In this document: positions 34,100 to 42,849 of the stretch, in pieces
Layout of the letters: every line of letters starts with the position of its first letter
Numbering within the stretch: position 1 is the first letter of the stretch
Notes under the pieces: generated by a model
Database searches by the model: none
What the model saw: only the letters and a program-made list of their open reading frames with translations
What the model was told of the DNA's origin: nothing
Source: Alphaproteobacteria bacterium
GTDB taxonomy: Bacteria > Pseudomonadota > Alphaproteobacteria > Rhizobiales > Xanthobacteraceae
Reading direction: 5' to 3'
Assembly (NCBI GenBank): GCA_005884685.1
Contig: VBAH01000028.1
Location: 124,001-188,000, forward strand
DNA: 64,000 nucleotides
Program-made: the position numbers and the translations under genes

Positions 34100-35251
34100 T
34101 TACTTCACGAGCCTGCGGCTGGTCGTGCTGGCCAGAGTAGCGGGACCGCTCTGCACGAGGCGGAAACGATAGTCGTTGGGAGCGCTCATGCCGAATGGCA
34201 TCTTGACCGGGTGCTGCGCAACATGGGTCCCGGCCGTGTTGGACAGGTCGAGCTGCAGGCAGCCGTCGTAGGTCAGCTCGTTTTGCCCGATCTGATGCAG
34301 CCAGCAGATTTCGTGATAGCTCCAGTTCCAGGTGACCCAGTCGGTGGCCGTCGCGGGATTGCCGTTGAGCGTGAGGAACGGCTTGGTCTGCATGTTGAAG
34401 AATCGGCCCTCGAACAGATCGCAGCCGAGCAGGTTGGAGAAGGTCGTGACGGCATCGGCGCAGTCGGTGCAATTGAGCTTGAATGGCGCTCCGCCGTTGA
34501 TCTGCGTCAGGTAGCTCGTCAGCTTGTAGGCTCCCGTGGCGGAGTCGAGGAACATCGTCGAGGGCGTGTACGACTGGTTGGACTGCGTGTTGACCGCGAC
34601 GGTGATGCGCTCGGCGGCAGCGTCCTTGGTGGTGACGCCGAGCGCCCAGCTGCAGGCCCTGTCGAGTGCGTCGGTCCAGGGAAGCTGCAGGTTGTTGCCG
34701 GCCGGATTCTGGTTCCACGGCGCCTGCGGCATGTCGAGCACGAGATAGATCTTGTGCTGCGTCGTGTCGAAGTCGTGCCAGTGGCTGCCGTGGCGGTACT
34801 GCCATTTCCAATCCGTCGTGCGGATGCCCACGCCCGAGGTCTTGAGCTTGTGATTGAGCAGGGTGAACGTCTCGAGGCCCGAGTTGCCGGCCGCGTCGAA
34901 CGTCACGGTGCGCGCGTCGGTGTTGCCGAGGACATTGCCGAACAGGGCGTGCAATAGTTGAGCGAGCCATTGCGTCAGCCAGCCGAGGCACCCGGCGGGA
35001 GTCGCCGGCGGCACCCAGGCGTCGATCGCCCGGATCCGGTGCGCACCATCGCTCGGCCCGCCCGAGAAGCGCGCCTTGATCGTCACCTGCGCGCCGAGCG
35101 CCGCGGCGGCGTAGGCGGCCGGCTGAGAGGGTAAGCCCCGCTTCCACTCCGGAGCGACGATCGACGTGCCCGCAGCATTGACGCGGATGTTCAGCGCGTC
35201 CGCGCTCGCCGCGCCGGTGTCATGGTTGAAATGGACTTCTTCAACGCGCAT
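34100..35251 (-). CDS. Unknown protein with transglutaminase-like Cys/His/Asp pattern
   Basis: The 383-residue product is not assigned to a family. The middle holds 'KLNCTDCADAVTTFSNLLGCDL' (Cys261/Cys264), 'WSYHEICWLHQ' (His313) and 'LTYDGCLQLDL' (Asp329), spacing that resembles the Cys-His-Asp triad of transglutaminase-like and related cysteine peptidase folds. The N-terminal third is strand-rich ('VTIKARFSGG', 'HRIRAIDAWVP') and could be a binding domain. No signal peptide is seen. An upstream ATG at 35278 is possible. It is followed at 10 bp by the unknown 33338-34090 gene, which suggests joint function. The enzymatic role is inference only. Confidence 0.5.
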   Translation of the reverse strand: MRVEEVHFNHDTGAASADALNIRVNAAGTSIVAPEWKRGLPSQPAAYAAAALGAQVTIKARFSGGPSDGAHRIRAIDAWVPPATPAGCLGWLTQWLAQLLHALFGNVLGNTDARTVTFDAAGNSGLETFTLLNHKLKTSGVGIRTTDWKWQYRHGSHWHDFDTTQHKIYLVLDMPQAPWNQNPAGNNLQLPWTDALDRACSWALGVTTKDAAAERITVAVNTQSNQSYTPSTMFLDSATGAYKLTSYLTQINGGAPFKLNCTDCADAVTTFSNLLGCDLFEGRFFNMQTKPFLTLNGNPATATDWVTWNWSYHEICWLHQIGQNELTYDGCLQLDLSNTAGTHVAQHPVKMPFGMSAPNDYRFRLVQSGPATLASTTSRRLVK

Positions 35252-35510
35252 GGCCCTGCCCCCAGGGTCCGCCGTCATTCGGCACCGGGCCGAACGGTCG
35301 GACGGCCGAGCCGCAGGATGCTAGCGCAGATCGGATCGGGGGACAACCAGACCGCGAGTTGGGGAGGCTCGCCGACAGCCGGCACGGCACTGCGCGCTGA
35401 GCGATTCCAATTTTAGCGATTTGCGCGCCGGGCTTCCCAAATCAGGACAGCGCCGGGCAGGAACGTTTCACGCCCGCCTCCGGTTGACGTCGCAGCAACT
35501 GGAGGCGCGC

Positions 35511-35747
35511 ATGCGGATCGTTCCTGTCTACCTCGCTCTGGTGGCGGCGTCGTCGATCGCCGCCGCGCAGAGCGGCACGTCGACGAATGTCACAGCCGCG
35601 CCGGCCAACACGCCGCCGTCGGTCACGCAGCCGAACGGTCAGAAGAAGGCCGTGATCCCGCCGGCCGCACGCGCAGGCGAGAAAGGCCTGCGCGTCGGCG
35701 ACGGCGCGGTGACCGGCGAACCGATCGAGATCAAGCGGCAGAAGTAA
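35511..35747 (+). CDS. Small secreted protein, unknown
   Basis: The 78-residue product begins with a short signal peptide ('RIVPVYLALVAASSIAAAQ'). The mature part is rich in Thr, Pro and Ala with a basic end ('PIEIKRQK') and has no domain I recognise. ATG 35511 is chosen because the signal peptide starts there. Confidence 0.5.
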   Translation: MRIVPVYLALVAASSIAAAQSGTSTNVTAAPANTPPSVTQPNGQKKAVIPPAARAGEKGLRVGDGAVTGEPIEIKRQK

Positions 35748-35750
35748 TCG

Positions 35751-36116
35751 TCAATCGCAGCGCCGGACCGTGACGATGCTGCCGTCGGGGCGCCGCGTGG
35801 TGACAGTGCGACACTCGCGCCGCGGCGGGCCGACCACGACGCCGCCGACTCCCGGTACCACGACGCCGACGCCCGGCCCGCGGCCACGCGGCCCGCACCA
35901 CTCGAGGCCGTTGCGCGCGCACACTTCCGGCGGTCCCGGGATGTAGCGTCCGCCATTGCGGCAGGTCACGCCGCACATCGCCACAGGTGTCGCGAGCGGG
36001 TCGGCGGAAATGCCGGTGAGGGCAGGGCCCGCGATGAAAGCATGGGCGCTCCCCGCGCCGAAGGCGAGCGTCAGCAGCGTCGCACACACGAACCCAATTC
36101 TGGCGAAAGTCGTCAT
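35751..36116 (-). CDS. Small secreted cysteine-containing protein, unknown
   Basis: The 121-residue product has a signal peptide ('FVCATLLTLAFGAGSAHAF'). The mature part has six Cys, 'AMCGVTCRNGGRYIPGPPEVCARNGLEWCGPRGRG', a Gly/Val-rich centre ('GPGVGVVVPGVGGVVV'), and ends in 'RRECRTVTTRRPDGSIVTVRRCD'. It is probably periplasmic or exported with disulfides. The function is not known. The convergent neighbour stops 3 bp away. Confidence 0.55.
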   Translation of the reverse strand: MTTFARIGFVCATLLTLAFGAGSAHAFIAGPALTGISADPLATPVAMCGVTCRNGGRYIPGPPEVCARNGLEWCGPRGRGPGVGVVVPGVGGVVVGPPRRECRTVTTRRPDGSIVTVRRCD

Positions 36117-36247
36117 GGTCTTCCTCGTTGGTCGGTCCCCGAACGAACGGTATCAGGCTGTGGGAACCGGGACCAGTCCTCCGGTTCCCGATGAAACCGG
36201 TTCCGGCGATGCGGCGTTAGCCCGGCGGGAGAACATGGAGCAACGCC

Positions 36248-36505
36248 ATGATGGACGATCGCAACGACCCGAACCGGCCGCTGAACTACAGCGACTACGA
36301 CCGCTCCCGGCTGAGCAATGACCGCTTTTCCGGCTGGGGCCTGCCGATGTTGATCGGCGCCGTCGTGCTGGTCGGCGGCCTCCTGTTGTTCGGCACCGGC
36401 CCGACCAACAAGACGACCACGGCGCAGAACGAGCGCGCGCCGATCACCACCACCGTGCCGCCGCAGACGCCGGCGCCGCAGCCGCCGGCGGGTGCGCCGA
36501 AATAA
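36248..36505 (+). CDS. Small single-span membrane protein, unknown
   Basis: The 85-residue product has a charged N-terminus, one membrane helix ('LPMLIGAVVLVGGLLLFGTG') and a Pro/Thr-rich tail ('TTTVPPQTPAPQPPAGAPK') likely in the periplasm. Such proteins are common in Bradyrhizobium relatives and have no known role. A strong terminator follows at 36532. Confidence 0.6.
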   Translation: MMDDRNDPNRPLNYSDYDRSRLSNDRFSGWGLPMLIGAVVLVGGLLLFGTGPTNKTTTAQNERAPITTTVPPQTPAPQPPAGAPK

Positions 36506-36531
36506 CCCACACGGCCCGCGGCATCAGCATT

Positions 36532-36556
36532 CAGCCCCGCTGCGGCGGGGCTGTTT
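36532..36556 (+). terminator. Intrinsic terminator
   Basis: A perfect 9-bp stem (36532-36540 with 36545-36553, loop TGCG) is followed by TTTG. It lies 27 bp after the stop of the small membrane protein gene. Confidence 0.75.
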
Positions 36557-36567
36557 GCTGGAACATG

Positions 36568-36649
36568 CTCCGCTCATTCCCGCGCAAGCGGGAATCCAGC
36601 GCCAGAAGAAGATAAGGACTGGGTCCCCGCTTTCGCGGGGACGAGCGAA
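36568..36649. repeat. Palindromic repeat, family A (copy 3)
   Basis: The same two-hairpin unit as at 2890 but in the opposite order: 'ATTCCCGCGCAAGCGGGAAT' comes first and 'GTCCCCGCTTTCGCGGGGAC' second. It lies between a terminator and the 3' end of the Ku gene. Confidence 0.85.
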
Positions 36650-36669
36650 GATGAGAGCTATTCCGGGCG

Positions 36670-37593
36670 CTACCCCGCCTTGCGCCGCGGCGCCGGCTTG
36701 GCCACGTCCTTCGCGGCGTCCTTGCCCTTCTTGCCGGAAATGGGCAGCAGCATCTCGCGCTGGCCGGCGGCGGCCTTCTTCTTGCCCTTCGCAGGCTTGG
36801 CGGCCTTCGCGGGCGTCGTCTGCACCGAGCGGCGCAACGCATCCATCAGGTTGATCACGTTCTTCGGCGCCGAAGCTTTCTCCGTGCTCTTCTTCAGCGG
36901 GATGTGCGCCTGCTTTTTGCGGATGATCTCGACCACGGCCTCTTCGTAGTGATCGACGAACTCTTCCGGCGCGAACTCGCCCTCTTTCTCCGCGACGATG
37001 TGCTGCGCCAGCTTGAGCATGTCCGGCGCGATCTTGATGTCCGGAATGTCGCCGAAATAATCCTCCGCCTTGCGCACCTCGTAGGCGTAATGCAGCGTGG
37101 TGCCGATCAGCCCCTTGCCGTGCGGCTCCAGCGCGATCACGCGCTCGCGCTTGTTCATCACCACGCGCGCGAGCGCCACGACGCCCTTGCCGACCATCGC
37201 CTCGCGGATGACCGAGAACGCCTCCACGCCGACGTCGTCGTTCGGCACGATGTAATAGGGCTGGTCGTAATAGCGCTTGTCGATCTGCGCGAACGGCACG
37301 AACTGGTCGATCTCGATCGTGTGCGTGCTCTCGAGCTCGACCGCCTCGAGCTCGTCGTCGTCCATGATGATGAATTCGTTCTTGCCGGCCTCGTAGCCCT
37401 TGCCGATCTCGTCGTTGGTGACCTCTTCGCCGGTCTCGCTATCCACCTTCTTGTAGCGGATGCGGTTTCCCGTCGCCTTGTTGACCTGGCGGAACGAGAC
37501 CTTCTCCGAGCTCGACGTCGCCGGCGTCAGCGCGATCGGGCACGAGACGAGGGAAAGCTTGAGGTAGCCCTTCCAATAGGGACGCGGCGCCAC
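36670..37593 (-). CDS. ku: DNA end-binding protein Ku
   Basis: Bacterial Ku forms a homodimer on double-strand ends and recruits ligase LigD for end joining. The 307-residue protein shows 'PYWKGYLKLSLVSCPIALTPATS', 'FRQVNKATGNRIRYKKVDSETGEEVTNDEIGKGYE', 'VPFAQIDKRYYDQPYYIVPND' and 'RERVIALEPHGKGLIGTTLHYAYEVR', all typical of the Ku core, plus a Lys/Ala-rich tail. No ligD is in the window. The upstream side (37594-37817) holds no gene. Confidence 0.96.
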   Translation of the reverse strand: MAPRPYWKGYLKLSLVSCPIALTPATSSSEKVSFRQVNKATGNRIRYKKVDSETGEEVTNDEIGKGYEAGKNEFIIMDDDELEAVELESTHTIEIDQFVPFAQIDKRYYDQPYYIVPNDDVGVEAFSVIREAMVGKGVVALARVVMNKRERVIALEPHGKGLIGTTLHYAYEVRKAEDYFGDIPDIKIAPDMLKLAQHIVAEKEGEFAPEEFVDHYEEAVVEIIRKKQAHIPLKKSTEKASAPKNVINLMDALRRSVQTTPAKAAKPAKGKKKAAAGQREMLLPISGKKGKDAAKDVAKPAPRRKAG

Positions 37594-37817
37594 GGGACAC
37601 TCCTACGCAACGGACAAAGGCACGAAGTGCTGAATCTGAGGCGGGATTGGTTAGAGTCAAGCTAACGGGAATGCGGGGTTCACGGAGTGTTCTCGGTGTA
37701 TTTGGCAGAGAGGCGGGGCGCGCGCTCCCGATGTCACGTCAGCATATTCGTGACGCATCGTCGCGCCCAGTTTTTTCCAGTTTCGTTCGCTCAGCATCCA
37801 AGCCCGCCATTACACCC

Positions 37818-38849
37818 TCACGCGCTGTTTTTCGCCGGAGGCTTTTTGGACTGTGTTTCAGTTCCAGGTGGACTGCCAGCCGCTGCGGATGACCTGGCCA
37901 CTAGGCTCTCCGCGAGCGGTCCAGCAATTTTGTGAATGCTCGTCAATGATCGTTCGATTAGCGTTCGCAGCCGCTCGCTCGTGAGTCCGACCTCGCCAAT
38001 CTGAAACTGTATGAGCACATGCGCGGTCGGCACCCAGACCGAAGAAACCGATGTCCACGTCTCACGACCACTCAAGCTTGCCATTACATCAAACAATGGT
38101 TCGGCGCTCTCGACACGCGCTACTTTGTCTATGCATCCCGGCACTCTGAAGACCTTCGTTTCGACCGTATCGGGCGTATAGGGCTCGCGTGACTCGACCT
38201 TCGTTCCATTCGGCAATGGGGTCTTGGTGACTTTCCAGAACCGCCGATAGGAGCCGGTTATCCAGCACCCTTGTTGCTGCGCCGGAGGCATCAGTTCCAG
38301 CCACACCTCTCGCTCGACTAATACATCTCCACCCGGGCTCGGCTCGACCAACGTCGTTCCCTGTCCGGTTCCCCATTTCTCCTCCGCGGGCGGCAGCCAA
38401 ACGGCCGGATCCCCGCCGTCCTGCGGAGGCGGCGAAGATGGCGCGGTCGCGGCGCCCTCTGGGCAAAATACCCTAATGACGGGTTTCGGGCCGCCTTCCT
38501 TGTACTGGTCCTGATTTGGGTCATCCTCCGTGGTTGAAACCAACGTCTTGGGCGGCCCCACCCACCAAGTCTCGGACACGCGCCAGCATTGCCGCATGAT
38601 TGCGAAAACCGAGCACCCGCTGTCCTGATCAAGAATCCTGCGCGCGGTTCCCTTGAGCAGCTGACACTTCGCGTAACTCCGTTTGTAGAAGCGCTGGCCG
38701 CTCGCAAGCTTTTCGTCCGGAGTTAGGGCGCTCGGCGGCAGACCCGATCCGGGTCGGACCTTCAAAAATGGTATTGACACCACGGACTCAGGACCCTCGC
38801 GCTCATTCGATCGTGTCGGCTCGAATGCGCTGTCAGGAATATCCGTCAT
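37818..38849 (-). CDS. Hypothetical protein, unknown family
   Basis: The 343-residue product has no recognised domain, signal peptide or membrane span. It contains several Cys (for example 'KCQLLKGTARRI', 'SGCSVFAIMRQCWR', 'QQQGCWITGSYRRFWKV') and a Pro-rich middle ('SSPPPQDGGDPAVWLPPAEEKWGTGQG'). Base composition is lower than in the backbone genes. It lies just outside the tRNA-Gly integration site, so it could be an older acquisition at the same hot spot. ATG 38849 is chosen over 38882 because GGAGG stands 5-9 bases ahead of it. Confidence 0.6.
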   Translation of the reverse strand: MTDIPDSAFEPTRSNEREGPESVVSIPFLKVRPGSGLPPSALTPDEKLASGQRFYKRSYAKCQLLKGTARRILDQDSGCSVFAIMRQCWRVSETWWVGPPKTLVSTTEDDPNQDQYKEGGPKPVIRVFCPEGAATAPSSPPPQDGGDPAVWLPPAEEKWGTGQGTTLVEPSPGGDVLVEREVWLELMPPAQQQGCWITGSYRRFWKVTKTPLPNGTKVESREPYTPDTVETKVFRVPGCIDKVARVESAEPLFDVMASLSGRETWTSVSSVWVPTAHVLIQFQIGEVGLTSERLRTLIERSLTSIHKIAGPLAESLVARSSAAAGSPPGTETQSKKPPAKNSA

Positions 38850-39252
38850 GGCAACCTCCCGTAGATCAGGCCGGGTACTCACCCGGCCCCGGATGCACCC
38901 AAGGTCTATTATTTATTTCGGAACGAGGTCGCCGCCGTCAGGTGCGCAACGAGCAGCGTCACGCAGCACTGGCGACATTTGAGCGAACAGGTCGACACCA
39001 ATACCGAGCAACAAGGGGCCCCTCGATATGATGAATACTCGCGTTGCAAAGCATCAATGCGCGCGCCAAGACGACAGCTAGACGCTGTAGATCAGTCTCC
39101 AGTTGTATCCTATTGGGAAATGGCAACAGCGAATAGAGCTCGAAAAGTCGGCTTTTGAGAGCCGGTTGTTTTCAAGTCTCGCATCGATCTGCTATCTGGT
39201 TGGTGCCTTTCCAGTGCAGGGCTTGGTAAGAACGGCCAAGGGTTTTGATTAC
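38850..39252. other. Gene-free stretch before the tRNA-Gly site
   Basis: About 400 bases of mixed composition without a convincing gene or repeat. It must hold the promoter of the split host tRNA-Gly gene at its right end and that of the 37818-38849 gene at its left end. Confidence 0.5.
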
Positions 39253-39291
39253 GCGGGCGTAGTTCAGTGGTAGAACGTCAGCTTCCCAAGC
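39253..39291 (+). pseudogene. 5' half of host tRNA-Gly(CCC), attL
   Basis: Acceptor strand GCGGGCG (39253-39259), a D arm (GTTC/GAAC) and the 5' anticodon strand TCAGC with loop TTCCCAA are present, then the sequence diverges after 'CAGCTTCCCAAGC' (39279-39291). Joined to 59998-60033 it gives a perfect cloverleaf, with acceptor GCGGGCG/CGCCCGC and anticodon stem TCAGC/GCTGA. The gene was cut in the anticodon arm by the element. Confidence 0.92.
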
Positions 39292-39356
39292 ACTAGAGAA
39301 GCCAAGTAAGGTCAATGCTATAAGGGAATTTAGTCACCGTTTTTACACCGTGATAT

Positions 39357-39430
39357 GCGGGTGTAGCTCAATGGCAGAGCAGGAGCTTCCCAAGCTCACG
39401 ACGAGGGTTCGATTCCCTTCACCCGCTCCA
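39357..39430 (+). tRNA. tRNA-Gly (anticodon CCC), carried by the element
   Basis: A full cloverleaf with acceptor GCGGGTG/CACCCGC, D stem GCTC/GAGC, anticodon loop TTCCCAA (anticodon CCC), T loop TTCGATT and encoded CCA. The anticodon stem has one outer mismatch. It decodes GGG, the same codon as the split host gene, from which it differs in D arm, T arm and stem bases. It lies 65 bp after the broken 5' half and in the same direction, so it could be read from the old host promoter. Confidence 0.93.
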
Positions 39431-39472
39431 TCCATCCAGGAACGCTTCTGCTATCGCGGTGACATCGTTCAA

Positions 39473-39610
39473 GTGAAGTCGGGTGGACCAGAGATGTTCG
39501 TTGTGGCCCTGGAAGGTGAGTGCATCGTCTGCGAGTGGGTCGAGTGCGACGTCATCATCGAGCGTGAGACGTTCAAGGCCGAAGACCTCGTTCTTATGCG
39601 GAGAGCATAG
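39473..39610 (+). CDS. DUF2158 (YodC-like) small protein
   Basis: The reading frame contains 'RGDIVQVKSGGPEMFVV' and 'GECIVCEWVECDVIIERETFKAEDLVLM', which match the DUF2158/YodC pattern ('G-D-x-V-x-L-K-S-G-G-P-x-M', then 'C-x-W', then 'F....L'). Function is unknown. The start is uncertain: similarity begins near 39452, ahead of the GTG at 39473 used here, and the next ATG upstream lies inside the tRNA gene. The original start may have been lost or may be a rare codon. Confidence 0.55.
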   Translation: MKSGGPEMFVVALEGECIVCEWVECDVIIERETFKAEDLVLMRRA

Positions 39611-39614
39611 AGCG

Positions 39615-40100
39615 ATGGTGCTGAAGTTGGGCGACATCAATCAGCCCGAAGCCAACCTTTCCTGCGCACTTACGATGCTATGCGCGATCTCAGGCAGGAG
39701 CCCCGATGAGATGGGCTTGCTCATGCAGCAGGTGTGTGCGGACGACGGCAGACATGTAGAGCTGAGACGACCTGACTACGCTCCGGCGGACTGGTTAGAG
39801 GCTATCAAACGCCTAGGCGGGGTCATCGCCGGCACCAACGAGCATGGCAACAAGCCCTATGAGCAGCGGCCGACTATCGACCAATGGATCGCAAGCACCA
39901 CCGATACGGGCTTGATCGTCATCGTGACTGATGACGGAAAGGTCGGCGGAGAGGCCCATGTGTTCGCCATCGAGAACGGCAACATCGTAGACACCTACAC
40001 GGGCGGGAAGGTGATCAAGTTCACGGGCTCGCCTTTGGTCGCACAGCGCGTAGTCAAAGCATTCAAGATCGAGAACGCACCGGCGCCTATCAAGCAATGA
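39615..40100 (+). CDS. Hypothetical protein, possible papain-like fold
   Basis: The 161-residue protein begins 4 bp after the DUF2158 gene and is probably co-translated with it. It has 'NLSCALTMLCAISGRSPDEMGLLMQQ' near the N-terminus and 'EAHVFAIENGNIVDTYTGG' later; a Cys at the start of a helix with a later His and Asn/Asp resembles C39/papain-like peptidases, but I cannot confirm this. No signal peptide. Its end overlaps the convergent 40090-40662 gene by 11 bp. Confidence 0.55.
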   Translation: MVLKLGDINQPEANLSCALTMLCAISGRSPDEMGLLMQQVCADDGRHVELRRPDYAPADWLEAIKRLGGVIAGTNEHGNKPYEQRPTIDQWIASTTDTGLIVIVTDDGKVGGEAHVFAIENGNIVDTYTGGKVIKFTGSPLVAQRVVKAFKIENAPAPIKQ

Positions 40101-40662
40101 TCTGATCGTCATCGGCGAATGGCAAAAGTCGGCCAAGCTCTGTCGTGTATGACTGTATTTCATTCGCCATGTTGCCAAGTTCGGACCACAAAATATTGTC
40201 ATCGGTGTCAGACACGACGGTTGTCTGCTTCCACGGGCGGCCGATCTGCCGGATCACCTTGCCATCGCTCCATCCGAGCGCCGTATGCACCACCTCATTG
40301 CGCCTAAGCCCGAGCGACCGAACGCGCTCCCTTAGCGCCTCCCAATCTCGCCGGAGCTGCTGTAGGCGGGCATCTTGCCTAACCCGGCCGGCGACCGGCG
40401 CATTTTCAAAAGCACGCGTCACGCGAGTCAGTCGGCCATCCAGGTGCAGATATTTGTCCCAGTTCGCGCGCTCTGCTCGTAGCGCCGTCTGCCGATCGGG
40501 TTGCGTCGCCTGCGGATGGTTTTTGTCCCAGGCATACGCTGTGAGCTGCCATTCAAGATAAGAAACGGCCGCTTCCAGGCGCGCACACGCGTCAATGATC
40601 TGCCCCGCTCGGCGGTGCGCCGCGGCAATTTCATCTCCGCCTACCAATATCGATCGCGCCAT
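40090..40662 (-). CDS. Hypothetical protein with HEPN-like R-x4-H motif
   Basis: The 190-residue protein is mostly helical. It holds 'RRAGQIIDACARLEAAVSYLEWQLTAYAW' and 'LGLRRNEVVHTALGW', where Arg and His stand in the R-x4-H spacing of HEPN ribonucleases. HEPN proteins often act as toxins or defence nucleases, but no nucleotidyltransferase (MNT) antitoxin partner is next to it. ATG 40662 is chosen because GGAGGGGG precedes it; upstream ATG codons have no ribosome site. Confidence 0.55.
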   Translation of the reverse strand: MARSILVGGDEIAAAHRRAGQIIDACARLEAAVSYLEWQLTAYAWDKNHPQATQPDRQTALRAERANWDKYLHLDGRLTRVTRAFENAPVAGRVRQDARLQQLRRDWEALRERVRSLGLRRNEVVHTALGWSDGKVIRQIGRPWKQTTVVSDTDDNILWSELGNMANEIQSYTTELGRLLPFADDDQIIA

Positions 40663-40739
40663 AGAACCCCCTCCAATCCGCCTTATTTGTATCACGTTAG
40701 GCATGGAACTTTGTTCCAAATGGAGACATGGGGGGCGTA

Positions 40740-41378
40740 ATGAGTGGGTTCACTGACGAAATACGTTCATTCCTGTGCTCGCAGCGCATCCCCGACGATT
40801 GGGTCTGCGACGCTTCCATGGTGGGGCCCCGCCGCTATAAGCGAAAGATGGAAGCCGAGGGCAAGCTGTTCGCGATCGTTCGCGAGCCTTGTTACAACGG
40901 CCACTACATCCGCAGCCACAAAGGCCATTGTATGCAATGTGACACGTCGCGGATCGCATACGTGCTCCGGCATTACAAGGAAGCCTACGTGTATATCGCT
41001 GGCTCGCGGAGCCAACGCCTGTTGAAGATCGGATGGTCGGAAACGCCGTATGATCGCGCGGAGCATCTAAATTCCATCGGCTACGGTGCGATCTCCGACT
41101 GGGAGCTGCTGTACTACGGAAGCTATCCGGAAGCCGGCAAGGTCGAGCTGTCCTCGCACTCCCGGCTGTCCTGGCACATGACACCGCGCGGCTGGTTCCG
41201 CGAAGGCGTTCCACAAGACGCCCGCGAGATATTCAAATGCTCATATACGGAAGCGCGGGAAGCGATCCGGCGCGTTGCGGGCATGGAGGGCGAGGGTGAA
41301 TGGGAGGCCCACTGGGTCAAGCGCAAGTTGTACGAGCCGAAAGAGGAAAAGCGGGAAGCGCTTGCCGTTATTGCATAA
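40740..41378 (+). CDS. GIY-YIG-like nuclease domain protein (T5orf172 type)
   Basis: The 212-residue protein has an N-terminal Cys/His cluster ('CYNGHYIRSHKGHCMQCDTSR') that may bind zinc, then 'YVYIAGSRSQRLLKIGWSETPYDRAEHLNSIGYGAISDWELLYYG', the pattern of the T5orf172/Mug113 branch of GIY-YIG domains (Y-V-Y, K-I-G, R, L-N). 'GWFREGV' closes the domain. Such proteins occur in phages and islands; a DNA-cutting role is likely but unproven. ATG 40740 is used (GGGGGG ahead). Confidence 0.75.
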   Translation: MSGFTDEIRSFLCSQRIPDDWVCDASMVGPRRYKRKMEAEGKLFAIVREPCYNGHYIRSHKGHCMQCDTSRIAYVLRHYKEAYVYIAGSRSQRLLKIGWSETPYDRAEHLNSIGYGAISDWELLYYGSYPEAGKVELSSHSRLSWHMTPRGWFREGVPQDAREIFKCSYTEAREAIRRVAGMEGEGEWEAHWVKRKLYEPKEEKREALAVIA

Positions 41379-41691
41379 GATGGAGGCTCACGGTGTCGAA
41401 GCGGAAACGAGCGGCTACGTAGAGCGGCGTCTCGCGGCCGCGTAGCGTCGCAAAACAGATATTGTGCGGCGTTGAAAATGTGGCTCAGTTGAGCGATGAA
41501 ATCGGTGTCGCCTATTCTACGGCTTTGTTGAGCCATTTCTTGACGCATTGTCAGATCGCGTTTGTCGTTCTCTGAATTCCCTTCCTATTTGAAAAAATGA
41601 ATTTCCCTGCTGGGTATTTTTCTTTTGTGTATTCTTAGATGCGTATTCTTATATAGAGTGAACGGCGAATGTTGCCGTTTCAGAACGGCAA
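41379..41691. other. AT-richer gene-free stretch with short repeats
   Basis: No gene is evident. The right part (41580-41660) is clearly AT-rich and has a 9-bp direct repeat GTATTCTTA at 41629-41637 and 41643-41651, 14 bp apart. Perfect hairpins TTGCCGTT/AACGGCAA (about 41670-41690) and GCCGGTC/GACCGGC (41698-41714) border the HTH pseudogene end. Together with the adjoining replication-type HTH gene this could be an origin-like or promoter region. Confidence 0.35.
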
Positions 41692-42118
41692 TCATCGCCG
41701 GTCTTGACCGGCGGATTTTGCCGGTCTGCTCCGGTTGCGTTCGCCCATCCTGATCGTGAGGTGCAGTCGGTAAAGATTGGTTTTGCCAAGGCCTCGTTGC
41801 TTGATCTCCAAGATGTTCGCCCTCTCAAGCTCCTTGAGGTAGGTTCGCACACTGCGCTCCCCTGCTCCCATGTCTTCAGCAAGCTTTCAATTGGCCTGGA
41901 AAGCACGCATCGTCACCCCAAGCGTATTTGAGGAGCATGGCATAAGCGAGCTTCGCCCCAACCGACAGCTCTTTCATGGTCAGGATGAAGTTCGGTACTT
42001 GCGTAAAGCCGTGGCGAGTTATCGGATCAGCGCCGATGATTTCGATATTGCGCTCCTTGAGGATGTCGCCGATGTGTCGTGTGGGGCGAGAGTCCATGTC
42101 GCAATTATAAGGCATCAC
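41692..42118 (-). pseudogene. Replication-initiator-type HTH protein, frameshifted
   Basis: The first frame (from 42118) gives '...ITRHGFTQVPNFILTMKELSVGAKLAYAMLLKYAWGDDACFPGQ' and then stops at 41876. One base shift near 41888-41893 continues the same domain: 'KLAEDMGAGERSVRTYLKELERANILEIKQRGLGKTNLYRLHLTIR' to a stop at 41692. Together they form one winged-helix (HTH_36-like) protein, as seen at the N-terminus of plasmid/ICE replication or regulatory proteins. The shift is either a real inactivating mutation or a sequencing error. Confidence 0.8.
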
Positions 42119-42144
42119 AGTTCCGCTCGCGCACTTATCCCCTC

Positions 42145-42849
<705 letters not shown>

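Noticed and set aside
39253-39291. A second functional tRNA-Gly at the left junction
   Set aside because: The bases after the anticodon loop do not pair with the anticodon, D or acceptor strands, so only the 5' half is present.
41649-41906. Minus-strand open frame of 85 codons
   Set aside because: It is out of frame with the HTH coding sequence, which continues in another frame after a one-base shift.
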